DNA of 64,000 nt from Streptomyces sp. NBC_00414. Lineage in GTDB: Bacteria > Actinomycetota > Actinomycetes > Streptomycetales > Streptomycetaceae. The position numbers were made by a program, and so were the translations under genes. The stretch spans positions 1,240,001 to 1,304,000 of the forward strand of contig NZ_CP107935.1 in assembly GCF_036038375.1 (NCBI RefSeq). The letters are read 5' to 3'. The first letter of the stretch is position 1. Every line of letters starts with the position of its first letter. Under the pieces are notes generated by a model. It searched no databases. It saw only the letters and a list, made by a program, of their open reading frames with translations, and was not told where the DNA came from. Positions 31,916 to 41,103 of this stretch are shown piece by piece.

Positions 31916-33580
31916 ATGACAACCCGTTCGCCTTTCGACGCCGATCGACCTGGCATATCACCCGAGAGCGCGGTCGACGCCCCCATGCCGCCGCCGCCCG
32001 TCTCCGCCCCCTGGCACGCCGTGCCGGACGAGGCGCCGGACAGAGCGGCGCGCAGAGCCGAGCGCCGGTACACCGACACGGGCGACCGCCGGTACGCCGG
32101 TCCGGCCGACGCCGTCGAGCACCGGTACGCCGACCCGGCCGACGAGATCGATCATCTGTACCCCGACCCGGCCGACGAGGTTGACCACCGGTACCCCGAC
32201 GAGGCCGACAGGGCCCCCCGGCGCTACACCGCCCCGGTCGACCGGGCCGAGCACCGGTACGCGGAACACGCCGACCGGGCAGACCGGACCGAGCACCCGT
32301 ACGAGGAGTCGGTCGAGGAGACCGACCCCCGGTACGCGGAGCCGGCCGAGGAGGCCCGCCGCCCGTACCCCGACCAGGTGGACCGGGCCGAGCACCGGTA
32401 CGCGGAGCCGGCCGAAGAGGCCCGCCGTCCGCACCCCGACCCGGCCGACGAGACCCGCCACCAGCACCCCGACCCGGCGGACGAGGTCGACCGGCGGCGC
32501 CCCGACCCCGTCACCGAGTTCGACAGGAAGTACCCCGACCAGGCCGAGATCGAGGCCGATCCCGCGTACATCAACCCGGTCGACGGACTGGTGCACACCG
32601 CGGTGGCCGACCGGCCGCTTGAAGAGGTGATCGAGCTCATCGAACTGCTTGAGCAGTCACCGGAGTACGCGCGGGCCACGGTCGACGCGCTGCGGGCGGT
32701 CGGCACGGACCGGTCCGTGGAGGACGTGAGCCGGCTGGTGGCCCTGCTGACCCGGCCGCCGAGGAACGCCGACAGCGCCGACGAGGCGATCCGCGCGGCG
32801 GCCGAGGGCCGGCCCGTGGAGGACGTCACCCGGCTGATGGCACTGCTGCACCGGCCCCCGCTGGAGCCCCACTGCGGTGAGGCCGCGGTGCGGGCGGCGG
32901 CCACCACCCGGCCGGTCCAGGAGCTCGTGGAGCTGATCGGCCGCATGGCCCAGGAGCAGGGCGTACGCGAGGGCCGCCACCAGACGAAGCCGGCGACACG
33001 CGAAGAGGTGAAGGCGGCCGAGGCGGCGCGGGCGGCGTCGGGCAAGGACGGGGCCCCCTCCGGGGACCGGCTGCTCGCCGAGGGCGGCACCGTCGCCATC
33101 GGCCGTACGGCCCGGGCACGCCGGAACCCGCCTGCGAAGGGCGTCGACTCCCCCGCCTGGCCGCGGTGGGCCGCGCTCCTGATGCTCGTGGTCTGCGCAC
33201 TGGCCCACTTCCCGCCGCACCGGGACGGAGCCTCCGCCGGCGCCTACGGATTCGTCCTCGGCTCCGCCGTTCTGTGCGCCCTGCTGGGTCTGGCTCTGGT
33301 CCGCCGGAGCACGGTGCCGGTGCTCGCGCTGGGCATCATGGTCCCGGCGGCGCTCGCCGTGGCCCAGCTCCTGGAGGGCCGTGTCGAGTCGCGCGGCCTG
33401 TCCAGGGCGCTGGACCTGACCCTCGCGCCGCAGTGGCTCGCCGGTCTCACGGCCGTGCTCGCCGCGCTGGCGGCCCTGACGGCGCTGGTCTCTCTCCTGG
33501 CCTCGTCGAGGCCCCGCCCGCGACCCGACGTACGACAGCTGGCCGGGCAGCCGGCCGGATCGGACCGGGTGGCGGACTGA
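31916..33580 (+). CDS. Repeat-rich membrane protein with 11-residue tandem repeats
   Basis: 554 residues, not recognised. Residues about 50-215 are 14 or so tandem 11-mers of the form [RH]RY-x-[DE]-P-A-[DE]-E-x-[DE], such as HRYADPADEID and HRYAEPAEEAR, strongly charged and Tyr/Pro-rich. Residues 225-345 are four helical repeats of about 34 residues (RPLEEVIELIELLEQ, RSVEDVSRLVALLTR, RPVEDVTRLMALLHR, RPVQELVELIGRMAQ). After a basic linker, four hydrophobic helices lie between about 420 and 530 (ALLMLVVCALAHF, YGFVLGSAVLCALLGLALV, LALGIMVPAALAVAQLL, LAGLTAVLAALAALTALVSLLA). Probably a membrane-anchored scaffold. Convergent with a two-component operon; 22-bp terminator downstream. Confidence 0.78.
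   Translation: MTTRSPFDADRPGISPESAVDAPMPPPPVSAPWHAVPDEAPDRAARRAERRYTDTGDRRYAGPADAVEHRYADPADEIDHLYPDPADEVDHRYPDEADRAPRRYTAPVDRAEHRYAEHADRADRTEHPYEESVEETDPRYAEPAEEARRPYPDQVDRAEHRYAEPAEEARRPHPDPADETRHQHPDPADEVDRRRPDPVTEFDRKYPDQAEIEADPAYINPVDGLVHTAVADRPLEEVIELIELLEQSPEYARATVDALRAVGTDRSVEDVSRLVALLTRPPRNADSADEAIRAAAEGRPVEDVTRLMALLHRPPLEPHCGEAAVRAAATTRPVQELVELIGRMAQEQGVREGRHQTKPATREEVKAAEAARAASGKDGAPSGDRLLAEGGTVAIGRTARARRNPPAKGVDSPAWPRWAALLMLVVCALAHFPPHRDGASAGAYGFVLGSAVLCALLGLALVRRSTVPVLALGIMVPAALAVAQLLEGRVESRGLSRALDLTLAPQWLAGLTAVLAALAALTALVSLLASSRPRPRPDVRQLAGQPAGSDRVAD
32064..32560 (+). repeat. 33-bp coding repeats in the membrane protein gene
   Basis: About fifteen diverged copies of a 33-bp unit encode the 11-residue [RH]RYxDPADExD repeat. 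GACCGGGCCGAGCACCGGTA recurs almost exactly, evidence of recent unit exchange. Confidence 0.75.
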
Positions 33581-33620
33581 CCCGCCCCGAAGGCTCCGAG
33601 CCCGGTTTCCGGGCATGAGC

Positions 33621-33668
33621 GCAACGGCGGCTGTCCGGCACCCTCGGGTGCCGGACAGCCGCCGTTGC
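33621..33668. terminator. 22-bp perfect hairpin, bidirectional terminator
   Basis: Arms 33621-33642 and 33647-33668 are perfectly complementary around a CTCG loop. It sits between convergent genes, ending 1 bp before the kinase stop codon on the minus strand. Confidence 0.88.
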
Positions 33669-33669
33669 G

Positions 33670-35514
33670 TCAGCGGGCGTCGGGGAGCCGCAGGGTGAAC
33701 ACCGAGCCTGCTCCGACCTCGCTGGTGACCGTGACCGTACCGCCGTGGGCGGTGACGAGCTGGCGCACGATGGGCAGCCCCAGGCCGCTGCCGCCGGTGC
33801 GTCTGCTGCGGGACTTCTCCGCCCGCCAGAACCGGTCGAAGACGCTGCCCAGATCCTCCGGGGCGATCCCGCCGCCGGTGTCGGCCACCTGGAAGCGGAC
33901 CTCGTCGCCGTGGCGTCCGGCGGAGAGGGTGACGGTGCCGTCGGCGGGGGTGTGCCGGATCGCGTTGGACACCAGGTTGCCGAGCGCCTGTCGCATCCGG
34001 AGCGGATCGGCGTCGAGCCAGCAGCCGCCGTCCACGGCCGCGCGCAGGCCGACACCCGCCGACCCGGCCGCGACGCGGTGCGCCGCGACGACCTGTTCGA
34101 GCAGTTCGTCGGCGCGGACCGGTTCGCGGTGCAGCACGAGCGTGCCCGCCTCGGCGGCCGCGAGGTCCTGGAGGTCGTCGATGACCCGCTGGAGCACCAG
34201 AGCCTCCTCGTGCAGGGACGCGAGCAGTTCGGGGTCCGGGTCGACGATGCCGTCGCGGGCCACCTCGAGCCAGCCGCGGATGTTGGTGAGCGGCGTGCGC
34301 AGTTCGTGGGCGATGTCGGCGACCATCGCCTTGCGCTGTTCCTCCATGCGTTCGCGGCGCTCGGTGAGGTCGTTGAACGCCACGGCCAGGATGCCCGTCT
34401 CGTCCTGCGTGGTCACGGGCACGCGTACGTGCTGCTCGGGCGGCTGCTGGGCGGCGTGCGTCAGGGCGCGCAGAGGTCGTACGAGCCGGCCCGCGACCAG
34501 GGCGGTCGCGGCCACCGTGAGGGCGAGGACGAGCCCGGCGACGCCCGTGACCTTGGCCTTGTTGGCGGCCGACATGTCGAAGTGCGGGACGGCGCCGTCG
34601 GCGTGGCCCAGGAACAGTTCGGCGGTCGGGGCCACATAGGGTGTGAGCTGCCGTCGGCGGGCGCTGTCGACGCACGTCTCGGCCTTGTCGGCGCTCTCCG
34701 CCCGTGCGGCGGCGGTGCGGTCCACCCCCTGCGTCAGGGACGCCTTGACGAGATAGCGGGCCATCACGGAGCGACTCGTGAAATCGACGGTGATGCCGAG
34801 GGGCGAGGTGAACTCGGCTCCGGCGCGGTCCAGGCAGTCCTCGGCGTAGGCCGTGAGTTCGGCCAGGGCCTTCTTCTCCGTCGCGGTCGGGGTGTTGAGC
34901 ACGCCGTCGGCGCACGGTGTCGGCACCTGGCCCCCGTCGACGGCTCCGTCGGCGTCGGTGAGGACGGAACGGCCGCTGGGCAGCCTCGTGATGACGGTCT
35001 CGACGCCGTTGCCCGCGAAACAGATCCGCCGCTTCTCCGCCAGCAGTGCCACGTGCTCCCGCTCCGCGCGGGGGAGCCGGTACGGCCCCACCGCGCGCGG
35101 ATCGATGCCGGTGACCTGCGCGCCGGGTTCGGTGAAGGTGTCGGTGCGCAGTGGGTCGACCGCGGCGGCGGCCCGGGGCGGCAGAGCCGTGTTCCGGGTC
35201 GCGGAGTCCGCGATCGGAGTACGGTCCGGGGTCGTCAGGGCGATGCGCCGGCCGGTCTCGTCGGAGAGCGTGCGGACGGTCCTGCGGACGCCCGACCAGT
35301 CGCGGTGGGTGGCCGCGTAGCCGCTCAGCTGCCGGAGGATGTCCATGTCCTCGGCCAGTACCTGGCCCTGTTCCTCCTGGATCGCCCGGGTCGTCGTCTC
35401 GACCGCCAGCCAGGCCGTCGCGGCGACGGAACAGATGGCGATCAGCACCGAAGTGATCAACAGCCGTACCAGCAGCCTCTTGCGCACCGGTATCCGCCGG
35501 CCCGTCCGGTTCAC
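33670..35514 (-). CDS. Sensor histidine kinase
   Basis: 614 residues. TM1 about 14-38, an extracytoplasmic sensor of about 280 residues (39-320) with four cysteines, TM2 322-343 (GVAGLVLALTVAATALVAG), HAMP, HisKA with ADIAHELRTPLTNIRGWLE (His403) and HATPase (LGNLVSNAIRH, DTGGGIAPEDL, GSGLGLPIV). The sensor contains CFAGNGVETVITRLPSG and may be a double Cache-type domain; no ligand known. The GTG start overlaps the stop of the preceding response regulator by 4 nt (GTGA), so translation is coupled. Shares its terminator with the convergent repeat protein gene. Confidence 0.92.
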   Translation of the reverse strand: MNRTGRRIPVRKRLLVRLLITSVLIAICSVAATAWLAVETTTRAIQEEQGQVLAEDMDILRQLSGYAATHRDWSGVRRTVRTLSDETGRRIALTTPDRTPIADSATRNTALPPRAAAAVDPLRTDTFTEPGAQVTGIDPRAVGPYRLPRAEREHVALLAEKRRICFAGNGVETVITRLPSGRSVLTDADGAVDGGQVPTPCADGVLNTPTATEKKALAELTAYAEDCLDRAGAEFTSPLGITVDFTSRSVMARYLVKASLTQGVDRTAAARAESADKAETCVDSARRRQLTPYVAPTAELFLGHADGAVPHFDMSAANKAKVTGVAGLVLALTVAATALVAGRLVRPLRALTHAAQQPPEQHVRVPVTTQDETGILAVAFNDLTERRERMEEQRKAMVADIAHELRTPLTNIRGWLEVARDGIVDPDPELLASLHEEALVLQRVIDDLQDLAAAEAGTLVLHREPVRADELLEQVVAAHRVAAGSAGVGLRAAVDGGCWLDADPLRMRQALGNLVSNAIRHTPADGTVTLSAGRHGDEVRFQVADTGGGIAPEDLGSVFDRFWRAEKSRSRRTGGSGLGLPIVRQLVTAHGGTVTVTSEVGAGSVFTLRLPDAR

Positions 35515-36224
35515 CCGGGGCCCCCGCCCGCCCCGTATCCGCTGAGTTTGTAGCCCACGCCGAAGACGGTCAGCAGCCGGACCGGTCTGCGCGGGTCCGC
35601 CTCGGTCTTCTTGCGCAGGTTCATGATGTGCACGTCGACGGCCCGCTCGGTCGACGCCCGGTCGATACCCCGTGTGCGGCGCAGCAGTTGCTGCCGGGAG
35701 AAGACCCGGTCCGGCTCGGCGGCCATGGCCAGCAGGATCTCGTACTCGGCGGGTGTGCAGTCCACCGGCGATCCGTCGCACACCACCTCGTGCCGTACGG
35801 GGTCCACGGCGATCCCCGCCGCCCGTACGACCGGGTCGTCGCGGTGCCCGGAGGTCTGCCGTCCGCTGCGGCGCAGGACGGTGCGGACACGGGCCATCAG
35901 TTCGCGCGGACTGTACGGCTTGGTCATGTAGTCGTCCGCGCCGAGTTCGAGGCCGAGCAGGACGTCCTCCTCCGTGGAGCGGGCGGTGAGCATGAGGACG
36001 GGGATGTCGTCGTCACGGCGCAGCGCCCGGCACACGCCGAAGCCGTCGATCACCGGCAGCATCAGGTCCAGGACGACCAGGTCGGGCCGGCGTTCCCTGG
36101 CCGCCGCGAGCGCGGCCCCGCCGTCGTGGACCACGGTGGCGGTGTGTCCTTCGCTGAGCAGGGACCGGCGTATCAGCTCGGCCTGCTTCTCGTCGTCCTC
36201 GGCAACCATCACGTATGCGCACAC
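35511..36224 (-). CDS. OmpR-family response regulator
   Basis: About 237 residues. Receiver (MVAEDDEKQAELIRRSL, VVLDLMLPVIDGFG phospho-Asp, TKPYSPRELMARVRTVL) followed by a winged helix (CTPAEYEILLAMAAEPDRVF, STERAVDVHIMNLRKK, LLTVFGVGYKLSG). Coupled by a 4-nt overlap to the downstream sensor kinase. I chose GTG 36224 (VCAYVMVAEDD), since translation further upstream is not protein-like; ATG 36209 would also leave the domain nearly complete. A TGTGAGG-N23-CCTCACA inverted repeat upstream could be its own operator. Confidence 0.9.
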   Translation of the reverse strand: MCAYVMVAEDDEKQAELIRRSLLSEGHTATVVHDGGAALAAARERRPDLVVLDLMLPVIDGFGVCRALRRDDDIPVLMLTARSTEEDVLLGLELGADDYMTKPYSPRELMARVRTVLRRSGRQTSGHRDDPVVRAAGIAVDPVRHEVVCDGSPVDCTPAEYEILLAMAAEPDRVFSRQQLLRRTRGIDRASTERAVDVHIMNLRKKTEADPRRPVRLLTVFGVGYKLSGYGAGGGPG

Positions 36225-36275
36225 GAGGCCAGATGCTAGGCGCAGGCAGACGTGGCGCGGCCCTGTGCGCGGGGG

Positions 36276-36312
36276 TGTGAGGGGCTTCCCACGTCCTGAC
36301 ATCTTCCTCACA
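36276..36312. promoter_or_regulatory. Inverted repeat upstream of the response regulator
   Basis: TGTGAGG (36276-36282) and CCTCACA (36306-36312), 23 nt apart, between the L,D-transpeptidase stop and the regulator start. Could be an autoregulatory site or a weak terminator. Confidence 0.3.
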
Positions 36313-36390
36313 GGCGGCTGGTGGCGGCCCGGTCCCGTGCGCACGGGTGCGGGTGCGGGTGCGGGCGGCGGCAGCCGGGGGCGGTCTCCT

Positions 36391-37158
36391 TCAGCGTCCG
36401 AGCGCGGCCGCGTGGCCCATGACGATCACCGGACGGCGGGCCGGGTCCAAGGCTCTCAGCAGGGCCTTCATGTGTTTCTCCGCCAGGCTGACGCAGCCCT
36501 GGGTGGGGCCGCCGTGGTCGACGTGGACCCAGATACCGCCGCCCCGGCCGGCGCCGAGGGGCCGCGTCCAGTCCAGCGGTGTGGTGCCGGGCTCGCGGTT
36601 GTAGTCGATGGCGATCACATAGTCGAAGGAGCCGGCCAGGGGCTCGCCCTCGAAGCCCGTTCCGTCCACGGAGAAGCCGCCGGAGTGGTCGTACGGGAGC
36701 CGGGTGCCGGGGTCGCGGCGCAGGCCGCCCGCGTCCGTGAGCGTGTACACGCCGACGGGTGAGCGGAGATCTCCGATCACATGGTGGTCGGTCCAGCCCT
36801 TGAAGGCGTTGTGCGCGGGCCAGCGGGTCCCGGCGTGCCAGCCGGACGCCGTGCGCTCGTACAACACCGCCGTGGACACCGAGGAGTCGCGCCCCCGGCC
36901 CGTGACCACGAGCACCTGGCCCGACTTCGGCGGGATCTTGGCCGATGTCCTGGGGCCCAGGCCGGGCAGTCGCCGCGGTGCCGCGTCCAGGGAGAGCCGG
37001 GGTGCGGGTGCGGGCCTGGCCGCGCCGGACCCGGTCGTCTCCGCGCCCGGTGTGCGGTCCGTCGTCCTCGCCGCTCCGGCTCCGCAGCCGACGAGGAGGA
37101 GGGAGGCCGCCAGGACTGCGGCGGGACGGCGTCCGGCGCCGCGCTTGCTCGTGATCAT
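36391..37158 (-). CDS. L,D-transpeptidase (YkuD)-like lipoprotein
   Basis: 255 residues. Signal peptide with lipobox ASLLLVGCG (Cys at about 25), then a linker and a YkuD-type catalytic domain: HHVIGDLRSPVGVYTLTDAG, FDYVIAIDYN, IWVHVDHGGPTQGCVSLAE. The GCVS cysteine is the probable nucleophile; the histidine expected before GC is Gln here, with a His slightly upstream (VDHGG). YkuD enzymes make 3-3 peptidoglycan cross-links or attach proteins to them. Lies upstream of, and co-directional with, a two-component operon, with 166 bp between. Confidence 0.85.
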   Translation of the reverse strand: MITSKRGAGRRPAAVLAASLLLVGCGAGAARTTDRTPGAETTGSGAARPAPAPRLSLDAAPRRLPGLGPRTSAKIPPKSGQVLVVTGRGRDSSVSTAVLYERTASGWHAGTRWPAHNAFKGWTDHHVIGDLRSPVGVYTLTDAGGLRRDPGTRLPYDHSGGFSVDGTGFEGEPLAGSFDYVIAIDYNREPGTTPLDWTRPLGAGRGGGIWVHVDHGGPTQGCVSLAEKHMKALLRALDPARRPVIVMGHAAALGR

Positions 37159-37235
37159 GCGTCGACCCTGACCGACACATATGAGGAAGTTGTCAGGCGC
37201 GCGGGATCACTCACCCGTCGCGCTCCCACCCCGCT

Positions 37236-37248
37236 TCGAAACATTCGA
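37236..37248. promoter_or_regulatory. Distal TCGAAACATTCGA operator copy upstream of xylanase
   Basis: TCGAA-ACA-TTCGA matches the proximal copy at 37424 in 12 of 13 positions and resembles the (C)GAAA-N-TTTC(G) motif described for Streptomyces xylanase promoters. Confidence 0.6.
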
Positions 37249-37370
37249 TCGACTTGACGATTATTCAGGGCAACATAGGCACAACACGGCTGCAGGGCAA
37301 GGGTCTCCGGGTGACACATGAGGCGGCCCCACCATCTTGAGCCAACCGGAATCCTTTGCGGCAAAGCCCG

Positions 37371-38838
<1,468 letters not shown>

Positions 38839-38872
38839 ACAGCCCCTGAACAGCCCCTGATGGTACGGAGAG

Positions 38873-38904
38873 CGTGGCGCGGCGGTTCCGGTCGCCGCGC
38901 CACG
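38873..38904. terminator. Xylanase gene terminator
   Basis: CGTGGCGCGGCG - 8 nt - CGCCGCGCCACG, a perfect 12-bp stem 34 nt after the stop, preceded by a duplicated CTGAACAGCCC. Confidence 0.75.
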
Positions 38905-39010
38905 TCCGGCTTCCCGGAGTACCCCCCTGGGCGGCGGATACGCATGAGCCCGCGTGAGCCTGTCCGGACAGGATGGAATGCCCGGCGGTGTCACGGGCGT
39001 TCCCCAGCGC

Positions 39011-39457
39011 ATGACCGATGACACCGGCCCAGGCCAGAACGCACTGCTCCGACTCCTCTGCGAGTACGACGGCGGGGTGCTGACGACCATCAGGCGCGAC
39101 GGGCGCCCTCAGCTGTCGAACGTCAACCACGCGTACTACCCCGACGAACGGATCGTGCGCGTGTCGCTCACCGACGGCCGCGCCAAGACGCGCAATCTGC
39201 GCCGCGACCCGCGGGCCTCGTACCACGTGACCAGCACGGACCGCTGGGCCTACACCGTGGCCGAGGGCATCGCCGACCTGTCACCCGTGGCCGCCGGCCC
39301 CGGCGACGAGACGGTGGAGGAGCTGATCCGGCTCTACCGGGACGTGCAGGGCGAGCATCCCGACTGGGACGACTACCGCGCGGCCATGGTCCGGGACGCC
39401 CGTCTCGTCCTGAGGCTGCACGTGGAGCGCGCGTACGGCATTCCGCTCGCCCGCTGA
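39011..39457 (+). CDS. PPOX-class (F420/FMN) split-barrel oxidoreductase
   Basis: 148 residues. A single pyridoxamine-5'-phosphate-oxidase-like split barrel: GGVLTTIRRDGRPQLSNVNH, RIVRVSLTDGRAKTRNLRRD, DRWAYTVAEGIADLSPVA, LHVERAYGIPLAR. Lacks the extra C-terminal part of true PdxH. Relatives in actinobacteria bind F420, so a deazaflavin-dependent reductase is more likely than vitamin B6 synthesis. In-frame starts at 38978 (ATG after AGGATGGA) and 38954 (GTG) are possible; the domain itself begins after the chosen ATG. Confidence 0.85.
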   Translation: MTDDTGPGQNALLRLLCEYDGGVLTTIRRDGRPQLSNVNHAYYPDERIVRVSLTDGRAKTRNLRRDPRASYHVTSTDRWAYTVAEGIADLSPVAAGPGDETVEELIRLYRDVQGEHPDWDDYRAAMVRDARLVLRLHVERAYGIPLAR

Positions 39458-39549
39458 CCGCCCCACCCGCTGACACCTCGCCCGCCGACAACCCCTGTTT
39501 TTGGTCTGTACCTGACGATGGTCTGCCGCTAGGCTCTGCCCCGCATTCC

Positions 39550-39565
39550 ATGAGAGCGCTCTCAT
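39550..39565. promoter_or_regulatory. 16-bp palindrome resembling a CebR operator
   Basis: ATGAGAGCGCTCTCAT is a perfect palindrome. Its 14-bp core TGAGAGCGCTCTCA differs from the CebR cellobiose-regulator site TGGGAGCGCTCCCA at two symmetric positions. It lies 50 bp before the protease start. Confidence 0.62.
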
Positions 39566-39615
39566 AGTTCAGCTGTTCCGCCCCCACCTTGCTGGAACAA
39601 CGAAGGGCTATCGCC

Positions 39616-40782
39616 TTGAGACGCACCACGACCCTGAGCACCGGCCTGGCCTCCCTCCTCCTCATCGGCTCCTGGGCAGCCGTCGGCACCGGATCCGCCT
39701 CGGCCGCCGCCGCCCCCGAAGCCGCCCCCACCTCGAAAGCCCCCGCCTCCGACGCCCTCATCGACGCCATGCGCCGGGACTTCGGCCTGACGAAGGCCGG
39801 AGCCGAGGCACGGCTCGCCGCCGAGAAGACGGCGACCGCCGCCGAACCGAAGGCCGAGCGCGCGGCCGGCGCCGCGTACGGCGGCTCCTGGTTCGACGCC
39901 GACAGCGGGAGGTTGACCGTCGCCGTCAAGAGCGGCGCGTCCGCCGCCACCCTCGACTCGGTACGCGCGACCGGGGCGAGCGTCCGCACCGTCAAGTACA
40001 GCGCACGGCAGCTCGACGCGGCCAAGACGCGCATCGACAAGCTGGCCGCGCCCGAGGGCGTCAGCAACTGGTACGTCGACGCCGAGTCGAGCTCGGTCGT
40101 CGTCGGCGTCGTCGCCGCGCAGCGGGCTGACAACGATGTCCGCAAGTTCCTCGCGAAGGCGCGGACCGCGGGTCCCGTCACCGTCGAGGAGACCAGCAAG
40201 GCACCCGAGACCTTCGCGGCCGGGACCGTCGGCGGCGACCCCTTCTACACCGGCAACGTCCGCTGTTCCATCGGCTTCTCGGTGCACGGCGGCTTCGTCA
40301 CCGCCGGGCACTGCGGCGGGGCCGGGCAGGGTGTCAGCGGCTGGGACCGCTCGTACATAGGCAACATCCAGGGCTCGTCGTTCCCCGAGAACGACTACGC
40401 CTGGGTCAACGTCGGCAGCGGCTGGTGGACCGTGCCCGTCGTGCTCGGCTGGGGCACCGTCTCCGACCAGCTCGTGCGCGGCTCGAACGAGGCGCCGGTC
40501 GGTGCCTCCATCTGCCGGTCGGGGTCGACCACGCACTGGCACTGCGGCAATGTGCTGGCCAAGAACGAGACGGTCAACTACAGCCAGGGCGCTGTGCGTC
40601 AGATGACCAAGACCAGTGTCTGTGCGGAGCCGGGTGACTCGGGTGGCTCGTTCATCAGTGGTGACCAGGCTCAGGGTGTCACGTCGGGTGGGTGGGGCAA
40701 CTGCTCCACCGGTGGTGAGACGTGGTACCAGCCGATCAATGAGATTCTCAACCGGTACGGGTTGACGCTGCACACGGCGTGA
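39616..40782 (+). CDS. Secreted S1 serine protease (streptogrisin/alpha-lytic type) with propeptide
   Basis: 388 residues from a TTG start (ribosome-binding site GAAGGGC, 8 nt away); a TTG at 39589 is in frame but lacks one. Signal peptide about 1-30, propeptide about 31-202 (includes RLTVAVKSGASAATLDSVRA, the alpha-lytic pro-domain pattern), mature protease from near TVGGDPFYTG. Catalytic triad: His232 in FVTAGHCGG, Asp260 in ENDYAWV, Ser342 in GDSGGSF. Cysteine pairs are conserved as in streptogrisins. No C-terminal binding domain. Extracellular protein degradation. A CebR-like palindrome lies upstream, unusual for a protease. Confidence 0.95.
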   Translation: MRRTTTLSTGLASLLLIGSWAAVGTGSASAAAAPEAAPTSKAPASDALIDAMRRDFGLTKAGAEARLAAEKTATAAEPKAERAAGAAYGGSWFDADSGRLTVAVKSGASAATLDSVRATGASVRTVKYSARQLDAAKTRIDKLAAPEGVSNWYVDAESSSVVVGVVAAQRADNDVRKFLAKARTAGPVTVEETSKAPETFAAGTVGGDPFYTGNVRCSIGFSVHGGFVTAGHCGGAGQGVSGWDRSYIGNIQGSSFPENDYAWVNVGSGWWTVPVVLGWGTVSDQLVRGSNEAPVGASICRSGSTTHWHCGNVLAKNETVNYSQGAVRQMTKTSVCAEPGDSGGSFISGDQAQGVTSGGWGNCSTGGETWYQPINEILNRYGLTLHTA

Positions 40783-40783
40783 T

Positions 40784-40812
40784 CCTGCCGGGTGGGCTCC
40801 GCCGCCGGCAGG
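40784..40812. terminator. Hairpin after protease gene
   Basis: CCTGCCGG and CCGGCAGG form an 8-bp stem with a 13-nt loop directly after the stop codon. Confidence 0.55.
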
Positions 40813-41103
40813 TGGCGGGGCCCTTCCCCACCGGCCCTGTCCGTGCGGACCTCGGCGATGCGCGTCCGCGCGGGGTGATGACGTGCGCGGGTCGCTGGAG
40901 GCTGGGCGCGCCGTTCCCCGCGCCCCTTGCGGGGGCTCCGCGGGCCATGTGCTGCGGATTCACCGGCCGTTCACCAAGGTTGCCGCTTCCGTCGGTTCGC
41001 GGCGCGTCCCGGCGGCCTACGCTCGTCGGCGGCACTTCGTGGGGTCGGTCCGTCGTCCGGCGGCCGATCCCGCCGTCCGTTCTCACGGAAGGTCCCCTCG
41101 CAC
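40813..41103. other. Intergenic region upstream of GH92 gene, with repeat element
   Basis: Contains GTTCCCCGCGCCCCT at 40913-40927, the third direct copy of this element in the window. No gene is supported. The GH92 promoter must lie in the second half; no clear hexamers were found. Confidence 0.55.

Noticed and set aside
32064..32560. Noncoding satellite repeat
   Set aside because: Period is an exact multiple of three within an open frame with high third-position GC; it encodes protein repeats.
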